Notes under the pieces: model-generated
What the model was told of the DNA's origin: nothing
Databases searched by the model: none
What the model saw: only the letters and a program-made list of their open reading frames with translations
Shown here: one piece after another, positions 52,199 through 62,130 of the stretch
How the letters are laid out: every line of letters begins with the position of its first letter
How positions within the stretch are numbered: the stretch's first letter is position 1
Program-made: the position numbers and the translations under genes
NCBI GenBank assembly: GCA_963457665.1
Contig: OY735207.1
Coordinates: 61,897,888 to 61,961,887 of the forward strand
DNA length: 64,000 bases
Direction of reading: 5' to 3'
DNA from: Thysanoteuthis rhombus
Taxonomy: Eukaryota > Mollusca > Cephalopoda > Oegopsida > Thysanoteuthidae

Positions 52199-53182
52199 AT
52201 TCTGCAGATATTCATCCATATCCCTAGATGGTTGAGAATGCAACCAAAAGTATTTTTCAACAAAAAAATATAAATTAAATAAGTTATTACCCTAACTCTA
52301 CTCTTCAAAAGCATTGGGGAAGTGCAACATGGGGAAGGATTCCTGGTACCAGGGCAAACCCATTTGTAAGAGTCAGATTCCATGACTTGTATAAAATCTT
52401 TTCAAACTTACATATGTTGTACAAAAATCATGAATCAATTGATTTCTCTGTTGCCTAGTTATGTTTTTGTTAGCTGCAAACAACATATCTTGGTATTTGG
52501 AGACCAAACATGGATATAAAAGATGCATGTCTTATGAGGTCATTACGATTCATCAAGTGTTACTGGTTATCATATGAGGTGCAATCCAAAAATTTGAGGA
52601 ATTTGAACAGTGCACATGAACTGAATGTAGACACAGTCATTTGATGCTACTTTTTGTGAGATCACTGTGTGTATATGCCTAATGTGACAACTTTAAAGGT
52701 GTTGGGTGGTGTAATTTTTTTAGAGTAGCACTTAGTACATGAAAAAATACTGGAAAAAAAAAAAGAAAAAAAAAGCATACTGATTCATGAATCACACATA
52801 GTACAATTTTATTTTAATATTGACAAGATAATATTTCATAGTAATCAAGGAACAATTGTAGATTACCTGGCACCTCACTACCTTAAACAGATGAAAATTC
52901 AGACAATGGGGGGATACTAAGTGTAGGCTTAAACATTCTCTTTTGCATTCACAAAGATCTCTCCTCTTTGGTTTCTGCTTACAAACATGTATACAAGTTA
53001 CGTTGCACCAAAAAGCACTCAAGACAAAACGTAGAGAAAACAAGTAAACTACTTACCTCAACTGCAATACTGAATCCTAGTTTGCCATCAGCGAGACGAG
53101 GCACTTCAATTTGGTAGGGTTCTGACCACAACCCTCTTGACTCTTCATTCCCCAATAAGCCATCAGTCTCTCCTATACCCAT
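36567..53182 (-). CDS. PDZ-PDZ-Roc-like-COR-Death domain protein (nine coding exons, complete)
   Basis: Join, in - order: 53182-53057, 51057-50470, 47342-47241, 45634-44746, 42207-41634, 40955-40866, 39724-39499, 38099-37982, 36790-36567. All introns are GT-AG on the minus strand, every phase matches, and 2937 nt give 978 residues plus stop. PDZ1 is about 25-108 (GKLGFSIAVE loop). A Ser-rich linker follows. PDZ2 is about 216-293 (KLKRGDLILSLNGVPC). A Roc-like region is about 310-500 (SIFLVMVECDK, then RLFVVCQHGAG) with no GxxxxGK[ST]. A COR-like region is about 533-850 (IIPNLYLSVKEMF; winged helix ALEILSVLESNKVIFGL then NYYVPFLQQ; Cys cluster 828-849). A Death domain is about 877-963 (GWKKIATHLNM, ESLLWEWS, LIEINRLDLVRILDNY). 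Family knowledge: Roc-COR plus Death occurs in DAPK1, and LRR/ankyrin Roco proteins are common. An N-terminal PDZ pair is new to me. A cytoplasmic scaffold role in Death-fold signalling is inference. Confidence 0.82.
37982..38099 (-). CDS. Exon 8 of PDZ-Roco-Death gene: first half of Death domain
   Basis: The acceptor is gttttttag and the donor GCAA|gttagt; 118 nt. It encodes KKQAPSMEETLVFNANYN, then ICNGLNERPEHGWKKIA. The L-N-x-x-x-x-x-GWKKIA signature is that of helices 1-2 of Death domains. Confidence 0.8.
38290..38540. repeat. Possible foldback element
   Basis: tgataagatgct (38318-38329) recurs inverted as agcatcttatca (38503-38514). Weaker complementarity extends outward. It lies in intron 7-8 of the minus gene. 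Confidence 0.35.
39499..39724 (-). CDS. Exon 7 of PDZ-Roco-Death gene: COR tail with Cys cluster
   Basis: The acceptor is ctcttgtag and the donor TCTAAG|gtgaga; 226 nt. It encodes LMRFWKQLTNVCKHVFP, then Cys828, Cys833, Cys836 and Cys849 (C-x4-C-x2-C-x12-C), a possible metal site like those after COR domains. The frame stays open to a TAA near 39436, so reading through the donor would give a shorter, Death-less protein. Splicing is preferred. Confidence 0.8.
39855..40125 (-). repeat. Dispersed repeat B, minus orientation
   Basis: This is the reverse complement of the 27366 copy: gacttgaaaattggcatc, tttctagatattttcttac and gatcatatctattccttgat. It lies in intron 6-7 of the PDZ-Roco-Death gene. 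Confidence 0.55.
40866..40955 (-). CDS. Exon 6 of PDZ-Roco-Death gene: COR C-lobe segment
   Basis: The acceptor is attgatag and the donor ACAAG|gtgagt. The 90 nt encode RQHATIFSTKQAPVTLTS and GKYITISATR. It is too short to be listed as an independent ORF. It is supported by both splice sites and by exact phase with its neighbours. Confidence 0.8.
41168..41560 (-). repeat. Dispersed repeat A, minus orientation
   Basis: The blocks ggttagtcactaaatagaaa, ttggggtgatcaatc, gcagtgatcacta and agccaatttagcataaacta appear in reverse order. It lies 74 bases past the donor of exon 5 of the PDZ-Roco-Death gene, in the same transcriptional direction. Confidence 0.6.
41634..42207 (-). CDS. Exon 5 of PDZ-Roco-Death gene: COR-like domain with winged helix
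   Basis: The acceptor is aaatttcag and the donor CCCAG|gtatgt; 574 nt. It encodes EQQQGLIIASTMIHHSLLL, then ALEILSVLESNKVIFGL and NYYVPFLQQN. This fits the COR winged-helix pattern in which a Leu-rich helix and a short hydrophobic strand precede Y-x-V-P-x-L. The beta-rich part that follows (SYVLYIDFT, KFLFIFEFRPLI) also fits. Confidence 0.85.
42290..42390 (+). repeat. Dispersed repeat D, short copy
   Basis: The blocks agataatttcaggtgagaag and tcaagtttcaagtgaatcgg match 33040-33225. Confidence 0.4.
42660..43070 (-). repeat. Dispersed repeat C
   Basis: The reverse complement matches 57060-57410: gaatcaccatagcctgtg, ttgttgatccaaaatg and gcaaattttcaagcttg. It is rich in A and T runs. Confidence 0.5.
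44746..45634 (-). CDS. Exon 4 of PDZ-Roco-Death gene: end of PDZ2 and Roc-like domain
   Basis: The acceptor is tgttttag and the donor GGAG|gtaagt; 889 nt. It opens with REKIERILRNNSEISVIIQR (PDZ2 alpha-B and last strand). The segment VFMVGSGAGTYFN sits where a P-loop would be but has no GK[ST]. DSIFLVMVECDK and RLFVVCQHG resemble Roc G3/G4-side strands with key residues replaced. IIPNLYLSVKEMF resembles the Roc-COR junction. Confidence 0.85.
46069..46130. repeat. (CA)n(TA)n microsatellite
   Basis: CA run then TA repeat in intron 3-4 of the PDZ-Roco-Death gene. Confidence 0.95.
47241..47342 (-). CDS. Exon 3 of PDZ-Roco-Death gene: core of PDZ2
   Basis: The acceptor is a T-run then ccag and the donor TCCGTG|gttagt. 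The 102 nt are in phase 0. It encodes FCLVTHVQGQTIGKLKRGD and LILSLNGVPCQHYSV, a clear PDZ core (G-K-L-K-R-G-D-L-I-L-S-L-N-G). Confidence 0.88.
47440..47640. repeat. Two facing Penelope-like end motifs
   Basis: 47455-47525 (-) and 47565-47620 (+) each contain CTGA ... GGAGAATGGATCA or GAAGAATGGATCA, then CCGAAATGTT or CCGAAACATT. They form an imperfect inverted pair in intron 2-3 of the PDZ-Roco-Death gene. Confidence 0.35.
49215..49560 (+). mobile_element. tRNA-derived SINE
   Basis: tggatagtgtaatggttagc (A box) and ggttctggtttcaattg (B box) form a tRNA-like head. A body of about 250 bp follows, ending near gtctcttaagagacctgatg. It lies in intron 2-3 of the PDZ-Roco-Death gene. Confidence 0.5.
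50120..50330. repeat. Short element with direct repeats
   Basis: ggataatattaccaaacagt...ttattgttatt and taatgttatcaaccggttat...tgttatt lie about 170 bases apart. A related sequence occurs at 17440-17475 (cagataatgttatcagtctg). Confidence 0.35.
50470..51057 (-). CDS. Exon 2 of PDZ-Roco-Death gene: rest of PDZ1, Ser-rich linker, start of PDZ2
   Basis: The acceptor is acttacatag and the donor TCCTCT|gtgagt. The 588 nt are in phase 0. It encodes LRKSLYITKIDGEDIRHL and TGTVVLLEARERL (PDZ1). An acidic start (CSDDED) and a linker dense in Ser, Gly and Asn follow, then LQQAVFLYPDRIKWDYK and KIKLCKSQDGSFNFEYD (PDZ2 strand and a degenerate loop SFNF). Confidence 0.85.
51101..51145. repeat. (TA)n(CA)n microsatellite
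   Basis: It lies about 45 bases from the exon 2 acceptor of the minus gene. Confidence 0.9.
51300..52165 (+). mobile_element. Penelope-like element, C-terminal coding relic and 3' region
   Basis: A broken frame gives KVLEKHEDMWINKLKTLYPN, like the W-x-x-x-L-x-T-x-x-P-x-G-L-N stretch of Penelope GIY-YIG regions. The 3' part contains CTGAAGATGGGAAAAAT ... AAAACATG. It lies in intron 1-2 of the PDZ-Roco-Death gene, antisense to it. Confidence 0.5.
52166..52196. repeat. (TA)n microsatellite
   Basis: It marks the 3' boundary of the 51300-52165 Penelope-like element. Confidence 0.9.
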
Positions 53183-53211
53183 AGCGCCCTGGAGCAGCCA
53201 CACTCATGGAG
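53057..53211 (-). CDS. Exon 1 (coding) of PDZ-Roco-Death gene: start codon and first PDZ strands
   Basis: The acceptor tctttag lies before 53211. Bases 53211-53183 are 5' UTR and the start ATG is 53182-53180. The in-frame TGA just upstream excludes an earlier start in this exon. It encodes MGIGETDGLLGNEESRG, then YQIEVPRLADGKLGFSIAVE, with donor GAG|gtaagt. A short uORF overlaps the start (see findings). Confidence 0.8.
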
Positions 53212-53519
53212 CTAAAGAGGGAAGGAGAGAAAAAAAAACAATTTAAATATTGTCTTCACAATTAAAATAGCGCAAATATGTGAGTCACTCTGTTATTGCA
53301 AAAATCTCAAAAATATTATTTCTGGTGTTAGTGATAAATTAGCTTTAAATACATCTGAAGAATATTAACTCAGCAGGTTTCAATAATGTAAGTTTTGTTG
53401 ATCAACTTCCTCTTTGCTGAAAATTTTTTTTTTTTTTAAATAATCCAGAACTTTACACCTCCTGAATTAAAACTTCAAATTTCTCAAAGTGAATAAAGAT
53501 CACTTGAATATTTGAAAGG

Positions 53520-53870
53520 AGATACGGAGTGGCATAATGGTTATTAGCACAGAAATTGGCGGACTGAGTTCCGAGGCTGCTTACATTGACTTCCCACTAG
53601 GGAAAGGCACGAATCCATTTCTTCCACCAGCTGAAGGTAGATAACAGGACAGTTGGAGCCCTTTAGCTCTGTAAGACGGTCCATCTCTAAGGACAGGTTA
53701 ATGAAAGAAAAACCCTACAGCTCAGTTGTCGCCATTGCTGGTCCCTAACCCACTTAGAGGAGGAGAGTTAGGCATGGATTTAGTAACTCGGCCCAGCAAA
53801 ATCTACTTGCTACTGAAACCCCAGCGGTGTGTTCTGCGCCCTATGCTCCACAAATAGTCAACAGGAATAA
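53520..53870 (+). mobile_element. tRNA-derived SINE
   Basis: ggagtggcataatggttatt resembles the 49215 head. The body cccactagggaaaggcacga resembles the 2180 family. It lies 300 bp upstream of the first coding exon of the minus gene. Confidence 0.45.
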
Positions 53871-54028
53871 TATATATTTATAGACAGTCAGATTAACCAT
53901 AATTAACACCAATCCACTGGTCATGTATATAAATATCATGACATTTAAGAAATTTTATTTTATGTTTCGCTATTGCAGCTTCATAAATTTTCCTAAATAT
54001 AATACTTTAATATTGTTGGATTTCTCTC

Positions 54029-54033
<5 letters not shown>

Positions 54034-54084
<51 letters not shown>
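54034..54084. repeat. (TA)n microsatellite
   Basis: 51 bases of TA in the 5' flank of the minus gene. Confidence 0.95.
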
Positions 54085-54087
<3 letters not shown>

Positions 54088-54404
54088 CGGTACTAATCCT
54101 TCATTTATACATGTCCAGTTAAATAAGACAGACAAAGAACATTTTTGTGAATTTTTACTTTTAAAGAAACCTGTCTGGTGTACTTGATATTTATAATAGG
54201 AATTTTTTTTTTATCTAAATGATTTACACAGTATACCTACTGAGATTTCTATAAGAACAGGTTTTATAGCTTCACGTAAACTACAGCTGAAGTTTATTTG
54301 GCTTTGTAACAAACATATCTCAATGATTTTTTTTTGGTAGTGCTAGTGGCCAAATTGTTTAACAAAATGAAGAATAGAAAATGGAGAACCAAATTCCAAC
54401 TGTA

Positions 54405-54790
54405 GCTGCAACATAATGAGTTCACTTCACATTAAAGCCCAAGGGAAAGACATATATCCATCTCTTCTCCCTCAAGCTGTGCATAAATACTAAGTCAGAC
54501 TGAGTTCTTTAGCCTTGGCTGGTAACCAGTCTAGGAGACAGACAATTGACTCCTAACCAACACATTATGGAGTGCAAAGAGCATGGTGTGACATAGAGGG
54601 CTTTGATCATCTACTGCATCCCGGTTATGTCTTGCCTCTGAACTCAGGCAAATATGGACGATAAAGTGAAGCTGACAGCATACACAACTCCTCCATCCCT
54701 ATAATCCAAGTCGAGCGCAAGTCATAGCTTTAGTCCTTGCAGTGCCCCACTCAGAACGGAAGCCATGATCATCCTTGATCACAAAGGATG
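54405..54790 (+). mobile_element. SINE body related to 2180-2545
   Basis: Shared blocks are cccaagggaaagacat and ggctggtaaccagtctagga, then an actcctaacc/attatggagt tail. The tRNA head is lost. Confidence 0.45.
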
Positions 54791-54799
54791 AAGATGATT

Positions 54800-57059
54800 A
54801 AATGTCATAAAATGATCTTCAAATTTGTTGTAATCATTCTAACTCTCACTTATCAGAATGAAGACTATTGAAATAAAAAGAGCCACACAAGTAGTTAAGA
54901 TTCAAAGTAAAATATACTGACAGTTCAGTAGTATCAAAAGTGGCACCTTTATGGACAACACAAGATAGAAATACTATTTTTTTCAATAACTGTTATAAAA
55001 GCATTACTTCTCAATCTTTTACAAGTTTTCTTTTTTAATGATTTGAAGGGCTTCATTTTAGAAAAATCAGTATTCTAGCATTCATTTAATTTCCTATCAA
55101 AAATTCTAAGACCCGGGTTCTGACCAACTTGCCAGTACAAAATTACCTGACATTTCCAAAATTTCTCTGACGATAGATACGTCAACAGAGGGATAATTGG
55201 TGGTCTCCTACCACCTGTTCTGTTACCCCTCGCCAGATTTTCATCAAAATATACTTTTTTTTAAAATTTTTTTAAAAACAACACATTGAAAATATGTCAT
55301 CAACCCGTAAGAGAAAATATGCTTAAATAAAAAAAATTAAAAAAAATTAAATTTTTTTTCAAATTTGCCTCCCTCCCACAATTAAGAAGTAGCTGTACTT
55401 AGTTTCTCCATTCCCTTTAAATTTCTCCACATTTAAGGGGAGAGAGAATTACTTCCCCCCACCCCCACAATATACTAAATTCCCGGACATCATTTTGAAC
55501 AATTTTTGAAAATCTCAAAAACTACCTGACAATTTGGTAAATTCCCTGACCTTGAGAATTTTATTATTTCCAACATCCTACCCTTATATAAAACTTCATA
55601 GAAATTCATTGAGTACCTTCGGAGATATTGAGTGAATTTACACAGAAGGATAGACGGAGAGAGGATACCAAATAAGTATACTTTATTATACTCCTGTGTT
55701 CAAATTTTTTCTGGTCAGCAGAAAGTTAATGAAGACGTAAAATACAAAAATGATGGGATTCTAAAACTACACAAATGTAGAACCTTGATGAGTTGCAATA
55801 TAACAGGAAAAGAATCAAGTTTTTGAGTAAGAGCTACCCACAATATTGTTTCATATTAATAAACAAGGACATTAGTCCAACAATGCGTCCATGTTCCATC
55901 TGCCATCACTACAATGCAATAAGTCTTTTAATTACATCCAGGCTGAAAATATTCAAATGAACAAAAACCTAACTCCCAAAAGAAAGAATGTCTGGTTTGA
56001 TCGTTCTGTTCTTTGAATGACAACAGAAAGTTTTTTTCTTTATTCTGATTAATGTAATTTCAAGTGGTCATGGAATCAGGGTCCAGTTCCACAATGTAGA
56101 TTCGTATCAAATAGAACCCCTCTAATAAAACATGAGTTTTGTTTTTTTGTTTGTTTGTTTTTTTTCGAGTTAGAGCTAGGTGAAAAGGCAGAGCCGAAAA
56201 AAATCCTTCTACAATGTGCAGAAATTGATTTAAAAAAAGATTTTGGGAGACAGACCGACCAACCTACCTGTTATAGAGATGCGTGTGGATGCATCGAAAA
56301 GTTTTTAAAAAAACAAAAAAAACACCACCAGTAATTCTGCGTAAGCACTAAACAGAACTGCATGAATCCCCAAGTGATATAACCAATTCCATTTACAGAT
56401 GCAGAATAGTTATCTTTTGTTTGCTCTAAGTTGAAGTAAGACACTCCATATCCTTTTAATCTCAGATTACAGCCTGTACATTTGATCGCGCCTAATCGGT
56501 GATTTTGAGTTTCCAGAAAAACAAGCTGAGAAAATTCGACGGCCACTCTATCATAGTTGATATTCACAAAAAAAACACCGGTTGACTTCTAGAATTAGTG
56601 CGATTGGCGTATGTTCATGATTTATGAAAAGAAAACATCTATTGTAAAAAAATTTAATGAACTATTTATTTATGATGAGATTTAGTATTTTAAAGTACAC
56701 ATTGTGTACAAGATTTAGGAGGAAGAAAAAAACATTTCAAGTACGATCATATGTGTACAGACACATACACACGTTCGTTAATTAAATAGAATAGCGTACA
56801 TGAAACAATTTTTCTTCATAAATCTTATTCGCGATGTATAAGGAAAAAAACAACACTCTAGAAAAAAATACTCACAAATGAAAAAGTGAGCCGAGATACA
56901 TGCACATATATGTGTACTTTACTCGCTAAATTCATCTCGTATTGTAAACTAAATCTTATCGTGAAGAAATAGTACATTTACCAATTCAACAATAGGGTTT
57001 TTTTTTTTCTTTTTCTTTTTTTTCATAAATCGTAACCATATCCCCATCGCATTGGTTTT
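54800..57059. other. 5' flank of the minus gene
   Basis: It is AT-rich with poly-T runs. The open minus frame at 56567-56271 (KCTGCNLRLKGYG) has no recognisable family. Confidence 0.4.
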
Positions 57060-57410
57060 AAAGAAGAAAAAAGTCTTTTTCGAAATAATGAACTATGAAA
57101 AAGAGGCCCACATCTGGTCATGTTGGGGGGGGGGGCGTTTCAACCTTGAAAATTTGCTTGAGTACATCACTCGGCACCAACTAAAATGCTTTTTTTTTTT
57201 TTTTTTGCTTTTGGGGGTCTCTATGGTAATTTTGGACCAGCAATACCCAAATATGGTGCTGGTATTTTTTTTAGATAATTTCAGATATAAAACTCATTTT
57301 TCAAGTTTAGGTAAAAGGTCTCTTTTTTTTTTTTTTCTAGAGACTTATTACTGGTACACGTGTGGGCTATGGTGATTCATTTATGCGAGGTAAGGATAAT
57401 TATTTAGGTT
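57060..57410 (+). repeat. Dispersed repeat C
   Basis: The blocks are aaccttgaaaatttgcttga, gggggtctctatggtaattt, tggaccagcaatacccaa and ggtgattcatttatgcgagg. It includes G11 and several T-runs. Confidence 0.55.
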
Positions 57411-57525
57411 TTGATAAATCCATTCACTTTGTGAATGTAGTACAAAGTGAATAGGAAAAATATGAATAAAAATCAAGTAAAAACAATAAGTATCTTCACA
57501 ATAATCCAACATGTTCTACACTTAC

Positions 57526-57600
57526 CTGAGAAAAGGTGAAGACTGAACAAGCGGAAATCTTGTGAACAAAATAAGGATAAGGGCAGCAAGAACTAATCTT
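57526..57600 (-). other. Candidate 5' UTR exon end of the minus gene
   Basis: The minus strand reads CACCTTTTCTCAG|gtaagtg, a strong donor 4.3 kb upstream of the first coding exon. That exon begins with an acceptor and so needs an upstream non-coding exon. A similar donor lies near 60996 (TTTTGAG|gtaagt). The choice between them is open. Confidence 0.25.
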
Positions 57601-58392
57601 CAAAAATGAAAATAACTTCAGCTGACTTAGATAATGCGGATAGTACAAAGTAATTTCACCTGCTAGTTTTGTTATTTTGCTTAAAAACCCTTGGGGGATA
57701 ATATATGAACCCCTAAATCCTTAATCGCACTAATACACACATTTGCAGTAAAGAAAAGGAAAAAAGAAAAAAAAAGTTTTGTCTCTAAAACCAGGCAGAA
57801 GGCAACAACCATTAAGTATTATAGGAAGGTAAGTATATACATTAGATAAAAGATGCTGCGTGGGACCATCACCAACCTTTAAATAAACACAGACCACTCA
57901 TGAATGCATGAACGAATGAATCTAAGCTATTAACAACAATATTTGGTAACACACTCCGTTAGTTAACCACCTGTTCAATGCAAGGACAGCTGATGTGTAG
58001 TACAAGCTTCAGTCAAGCGAATAAAAGATATTACCTCCTTTCCATAATAGTGATAACACAATTACATATTGAAAAACTACTACTAAATGCAACAACTATG
58101 ATAGTACAGAGGTAATACCTCAAGAACATTCTGATTAAAACCTGATCAAAGATAACAGCATCAGTACCAATTTCATAAGATCATTTTTTCTGTGATATTT
58201 CCCAGCATTTCTCTTGCTGCATATATGGCTGGCCTCTGATTAAAACCTGATTGAACTTAAAGATAAGAGCATATATTAACAGCTAACCCTAAGCCTCGGT
58301 ATGAATTTCACACGCATATCAAGTATTGGATCATTTTTTCAAAGAAATTTCCCTGCTTTTTTTTTCTCATGCATGCATATATTAGAAAATAT

Positions 58393-58745
58393 CAACCAAA
58401 ACGATCAACATAGGTTTCATCAGTTTTCCAGTCAGTCTAGCCGGCTGTGTATGTACACATCATACATACAGGCAGCACCAATAAAGTTAAGTTTTTAGGA
58501 GGGGGGCTCAATTTGCAATACAAGTTTCTGCTAAATAGATCTGCAAGTTTGTGTCTGGCAGCATTCACACTTGCTTGTTTTTTTTTAATCAGACTTTTCT
58601 TAGAGATCACTGCCCAACAAAATATGAGAAAAGTAATTTATTCATATTATTGATCACCCCTTTTTTTAATTGATCACCCTCAACACGGCATGCCGCCAAA
58701 AGATATTGGTCACATGATACTTTCTGTTGAGTGACTTACCAAACC
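58393..58745 (+). repeat. Dispersed repeat A
   Basis: It runs from atcaaccaaaacgatcaaca through gtcagtctagccggctgtgt to ttgagtgacttaccaaacct. Confidence 0.65.
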
Positions 58746-58749
58746 TGCA

Positions 58750-60240
58750 TATTTTTTTTATTTTCAATACATGTAAAGATATATATATATCATACATACA
58801 TACTTATTGATAATTATCACCCTGATGCCTCATATGTTAAAAAGAGTTGAGAAGTTATGTGATATTTGCCCAAGGATAACCTGAATCTGACATAAGTAAT
58901 CACTCAGATCAGTCATAAAGAAGCATAGCTTTTTACAAGATAACAAATCTTCAGTAATGTGGTAGGAAACTAGATCTCAGAAGAAAATAAGACTAAGAAG
59001 ATAAGCACCTTTCGCACACTGTCGCCTGAAGACTATACAAGAACATTCATTTTACTTTTCATCATAAGGTCCACACACCGGGCCTTAATGCTAGTGTTCT
59101 GTTAGAAGTTGTTCAGTAGACAGTTTACATCAAAACTAAAAAAAGGAATGTGCAAACAAATATATATATGTATATATTTTTTTCCACACCAAAACTTTAA
59201 TTCAACTGCTTTTTTAAGCACAATTTGATCAGCGAAGTTCATTTCCATTAACCAAGATCATCTTTAGAAAACTGTTTTTCTTAATTAAACCAGTCATTTC
59301 ATAATTTTGACATGTTTACATATTAAAGATTTAGTGCATATGCCTAAATAGACATGCAGGTAAGGGTAAATGTTTGAGTATGTTCATAAGAGTCAACAGA
59401 TAGATCTGTACTTGTCAGTTTGTTTATGTAATTGACTTCATTTTTGTACAAGTATATATACAGGTAATACCGCCAAAATTTATACATACCTCATGAGCGT
59501 ATTACTAAATAAATATTTTCCATTTACAGATGTTTGTGAACGGAGGAGTTACAACGTGAAGATGAAAAAGAAAACCAGTAACTGTGGAAATGTACTAAAT
59601 AGATCAGACTAATAGACAAACGGTTAACAAGGATATGTGGTAGAACTACCGCTCACTGCAACTCATCCAAACTCTATAACTGTCCATATTGAGCTACAGT
59701 AGACAGACCCCTAATCATATTGCCAAACACATTGGATGCACTGTAATATTTGCACAGTTTTTGTTTGTTGAAGTCTATTTATCTATAAATGCAGTAAAGC
59801 ATGTAAGTGTATATATAGAATCTGGTTTATATGTAAATGGAGTCAAACATGATAAATGTCAATAAAAAAAGGTGCAGTTACTTAGGTTTTTGTCTTGGCA
59901 ATATAAAAAAGGAGTGACCACTTAAATGGAACTTATCCACCTAAAATCCTACTCTCCTCTTCTTCCTTATTCAGTACACTTCAATGCAACCGACCAATGA
60001 GAAGATGTTATACAAAATCACTTTCCACATGCAATAGCCAAGTGTGATTTTAGAAGAAAAAGCAAATAAAAATGGTTTCCTTTATGGACAAGTTTAGAAT
60101 TACTTTATGTTTGGTTAACAACTAAAACAGAAAAAAATTGTGCCCTATAAATTCAGATAATTTATATTTCAAGTGATGAGTAATGTCAGTGTTGAATGGA
60201 TCATATATTTGCCTGATTTTGTGTGGGGAGTGTCAGATTT
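58750..60240. other. Non-coding stretch
   Basis: I see no gene and only short TA and T-rich runs. Confidence 0.4.
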
Positions 60241-60242
60241 AT

Positions 60243-60692
60243 ATTAGAAACAATCAACCAAGACTGTCAATATCAACATAGATTTCTTCAGTTCTTAAGA
60301 GTGGCCGGCTGGTTGATTGTATACAAGTGTGTGTGTGTGTGGTATATGAATGATGAGTATGTGTTACGGGTACTGGCTGCTATAATGGAGTTAAAGGGCT
60401 GAAATTTTCAACATTTACTCATGTTTCTTATTTTCTACCACAATAGGTTTTGAATGTGTGGGGGTCAATTTACAATGTAAGCTTATGTTATATTGTCCCT
60501 AGTTTGTGTCTGGAAGTGCTCACACTTGCCTTTTCCGAAAATTCAGACTTTTTTTTAGAGATCACCACCCAACAAAAGGCAAGAGAAGTAACTTATTCAT
60601 CATTTTTTCCTTTTCCCAATTTTAAATTTATCACCCCCAACATGGCGTGCTGCCAAATGGTGATGATCACATGATGGTTTCCATTGACCGAG
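60243..60692 (+). repeat. Dispersed repeat A with GT insertion
   Basis: It runs from tagaaacaatcaaccaagac to gatgatcacatgatggtttc. A (GT)n tract interrupts the ggctggttg block. Confidence 0.65.
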
Positions 60693-61784
60693 TAAAATTT
60701 CTTCTCAGGGAGTTTAAATGTTAGAAGACATGAAATCATACTTTTTATAAATACATAGTTAAATTTTTCCTTTTTTTTTTTTTAAATACATATCTTAAAA
60801 GATACACAAACATTTTCACCCATAATTTCAAAACCATTACTCCAAGTGCCTTTTTTTTTAATATCTTTGAAGTCTGTTTTTTGCTTTCGAGTACACTGAA
60901 TTGTCTCACTAATACTAAATAAAATAAAAAACCTACTTTTTTTTTTTTACTTAGTACAGGATATTGAAAGTTATCTTATACAGACAAGTTTTTACTTACC
61001 TCAAAAGATAGAACACTTTTTTTGGTACCTGTTTACCATTGAATTACTATGAAATTTTGGGTTCTGTAGAGATTTCATATTTAAAGTAACAAGGAAGAAA
61101 TATAATTAACACTTATAAAATACTAGACTTGTGAACTTGAATCTATGTTCAGAAATTAAGGCAGCTGTTCAGTGAAAAATTGTGTTATTGCCCCACCAAT
61201 AATCACCATTTCCCCTACCCCCAGTTGCAACAGAATATGAAAAAATGCAATTGTCAGCAGTTTTCCTGAAAGGAATAAACCTTGCGAAAAAGAAACAATA
61301 AGGTTTGGATCTGGTGTTATTTTCAAAGAAATTATAGAGCAATAAGTCTTCGTATCTTTCAAGATACCATGTTCTTCATTTTTTTCTTAGGTACATATAC
61401 TTGCATTTCCTGTATTTCAACTTTGGAGGAAATATTTAAGGTGTAGACTTTAAAAATATATAAACTGGTTATGTAAGAAAATGTTGACTTGAACCTGATT
61501 TGAATTGAAATAGAAAATTATTTACTCATCATATAATGTCTGTGTGTGTGAGTGTATAGACATGGTGTATGCATGTTAAGAAATACATTTACATGTATAT
61601 CTATAAAGACAGAATAACTAAGACATCCAAGTAAAAATATCACAGACTGTTAAAAAAATAAAATGTTAGAGCTAGTTTATAGTCACCATTGGAATGGAAA
61701 TCAGATTTTTTGTACATTAAGTACTGAAATACTTGATAAGTAAACGTTCTCACCAAACATTTATACTTAATTCAATGAGCTTTT

Positions 61785-61860
61785 ATCTGGTTGTTTTATG
61801 TTGTTCACATTTTGGCAGATTCATTCTACAGCCTTCTTCAGCAGTACTATCTGAATGTAA
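61785..61860 (-). repeat. Penelope-like end motif
   Basis: On the minus strand this reads CTGCTGAAGAAGGCTGTAGA ... ATCTGCCAAAATGTGAAC, a diverged member of the CTGANGA...GAAAC set. Confidence 0.3.
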
Positions 61861-61959
61861 TGGTGGTAAGCAGAGGATTTTTCTTTTCCAACCATAGTAA
61901 TATTTATGACATAGGATACAGGGAGGGGAGGGTTCTTTCCTTTCCTTGTTGAATGCTAA

Positions 61960-62130
61960 TAGGCAACATTCAGAAACATTTTTCTCAATTTTTTCAAAAA
62001 AATTATTTTGGGGGTCTCTATCGTTATTTTGGACCAACAATGCTTAAATCTTGTGCTGGTATTTTTTTTTTTTTTAGATAATCGTTCTGGTCTGTGCAGA
62101 CTACACTGATTCATTTATGCAAGGTTTGGA
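61960..62130 (+). repeat. Dispersed repeat C, 3' part
   Basis: It shares gggggtctctatcgttattt, tggaccaacaatgctta and gattcatttatgcaagg with 57060-57410. Confidence 0.55.

Noticed and set aside
36567-53182. Identification as LRRK, MFHAS1 or DAPK1
   Set aside because: There is no kinase, LRR or ankyrin repeat in the joined frame. Only the Roc-COR-like core and, for DAPK1, the Death domain resemble them.
56271-56567. 98-codon minus frame with a C-x2-C motif as an N-terminal exon
   Set aside because: The first coding exon has an in-frame stop before its ATG, so nothing upstream can be coding. No family resemblance either.
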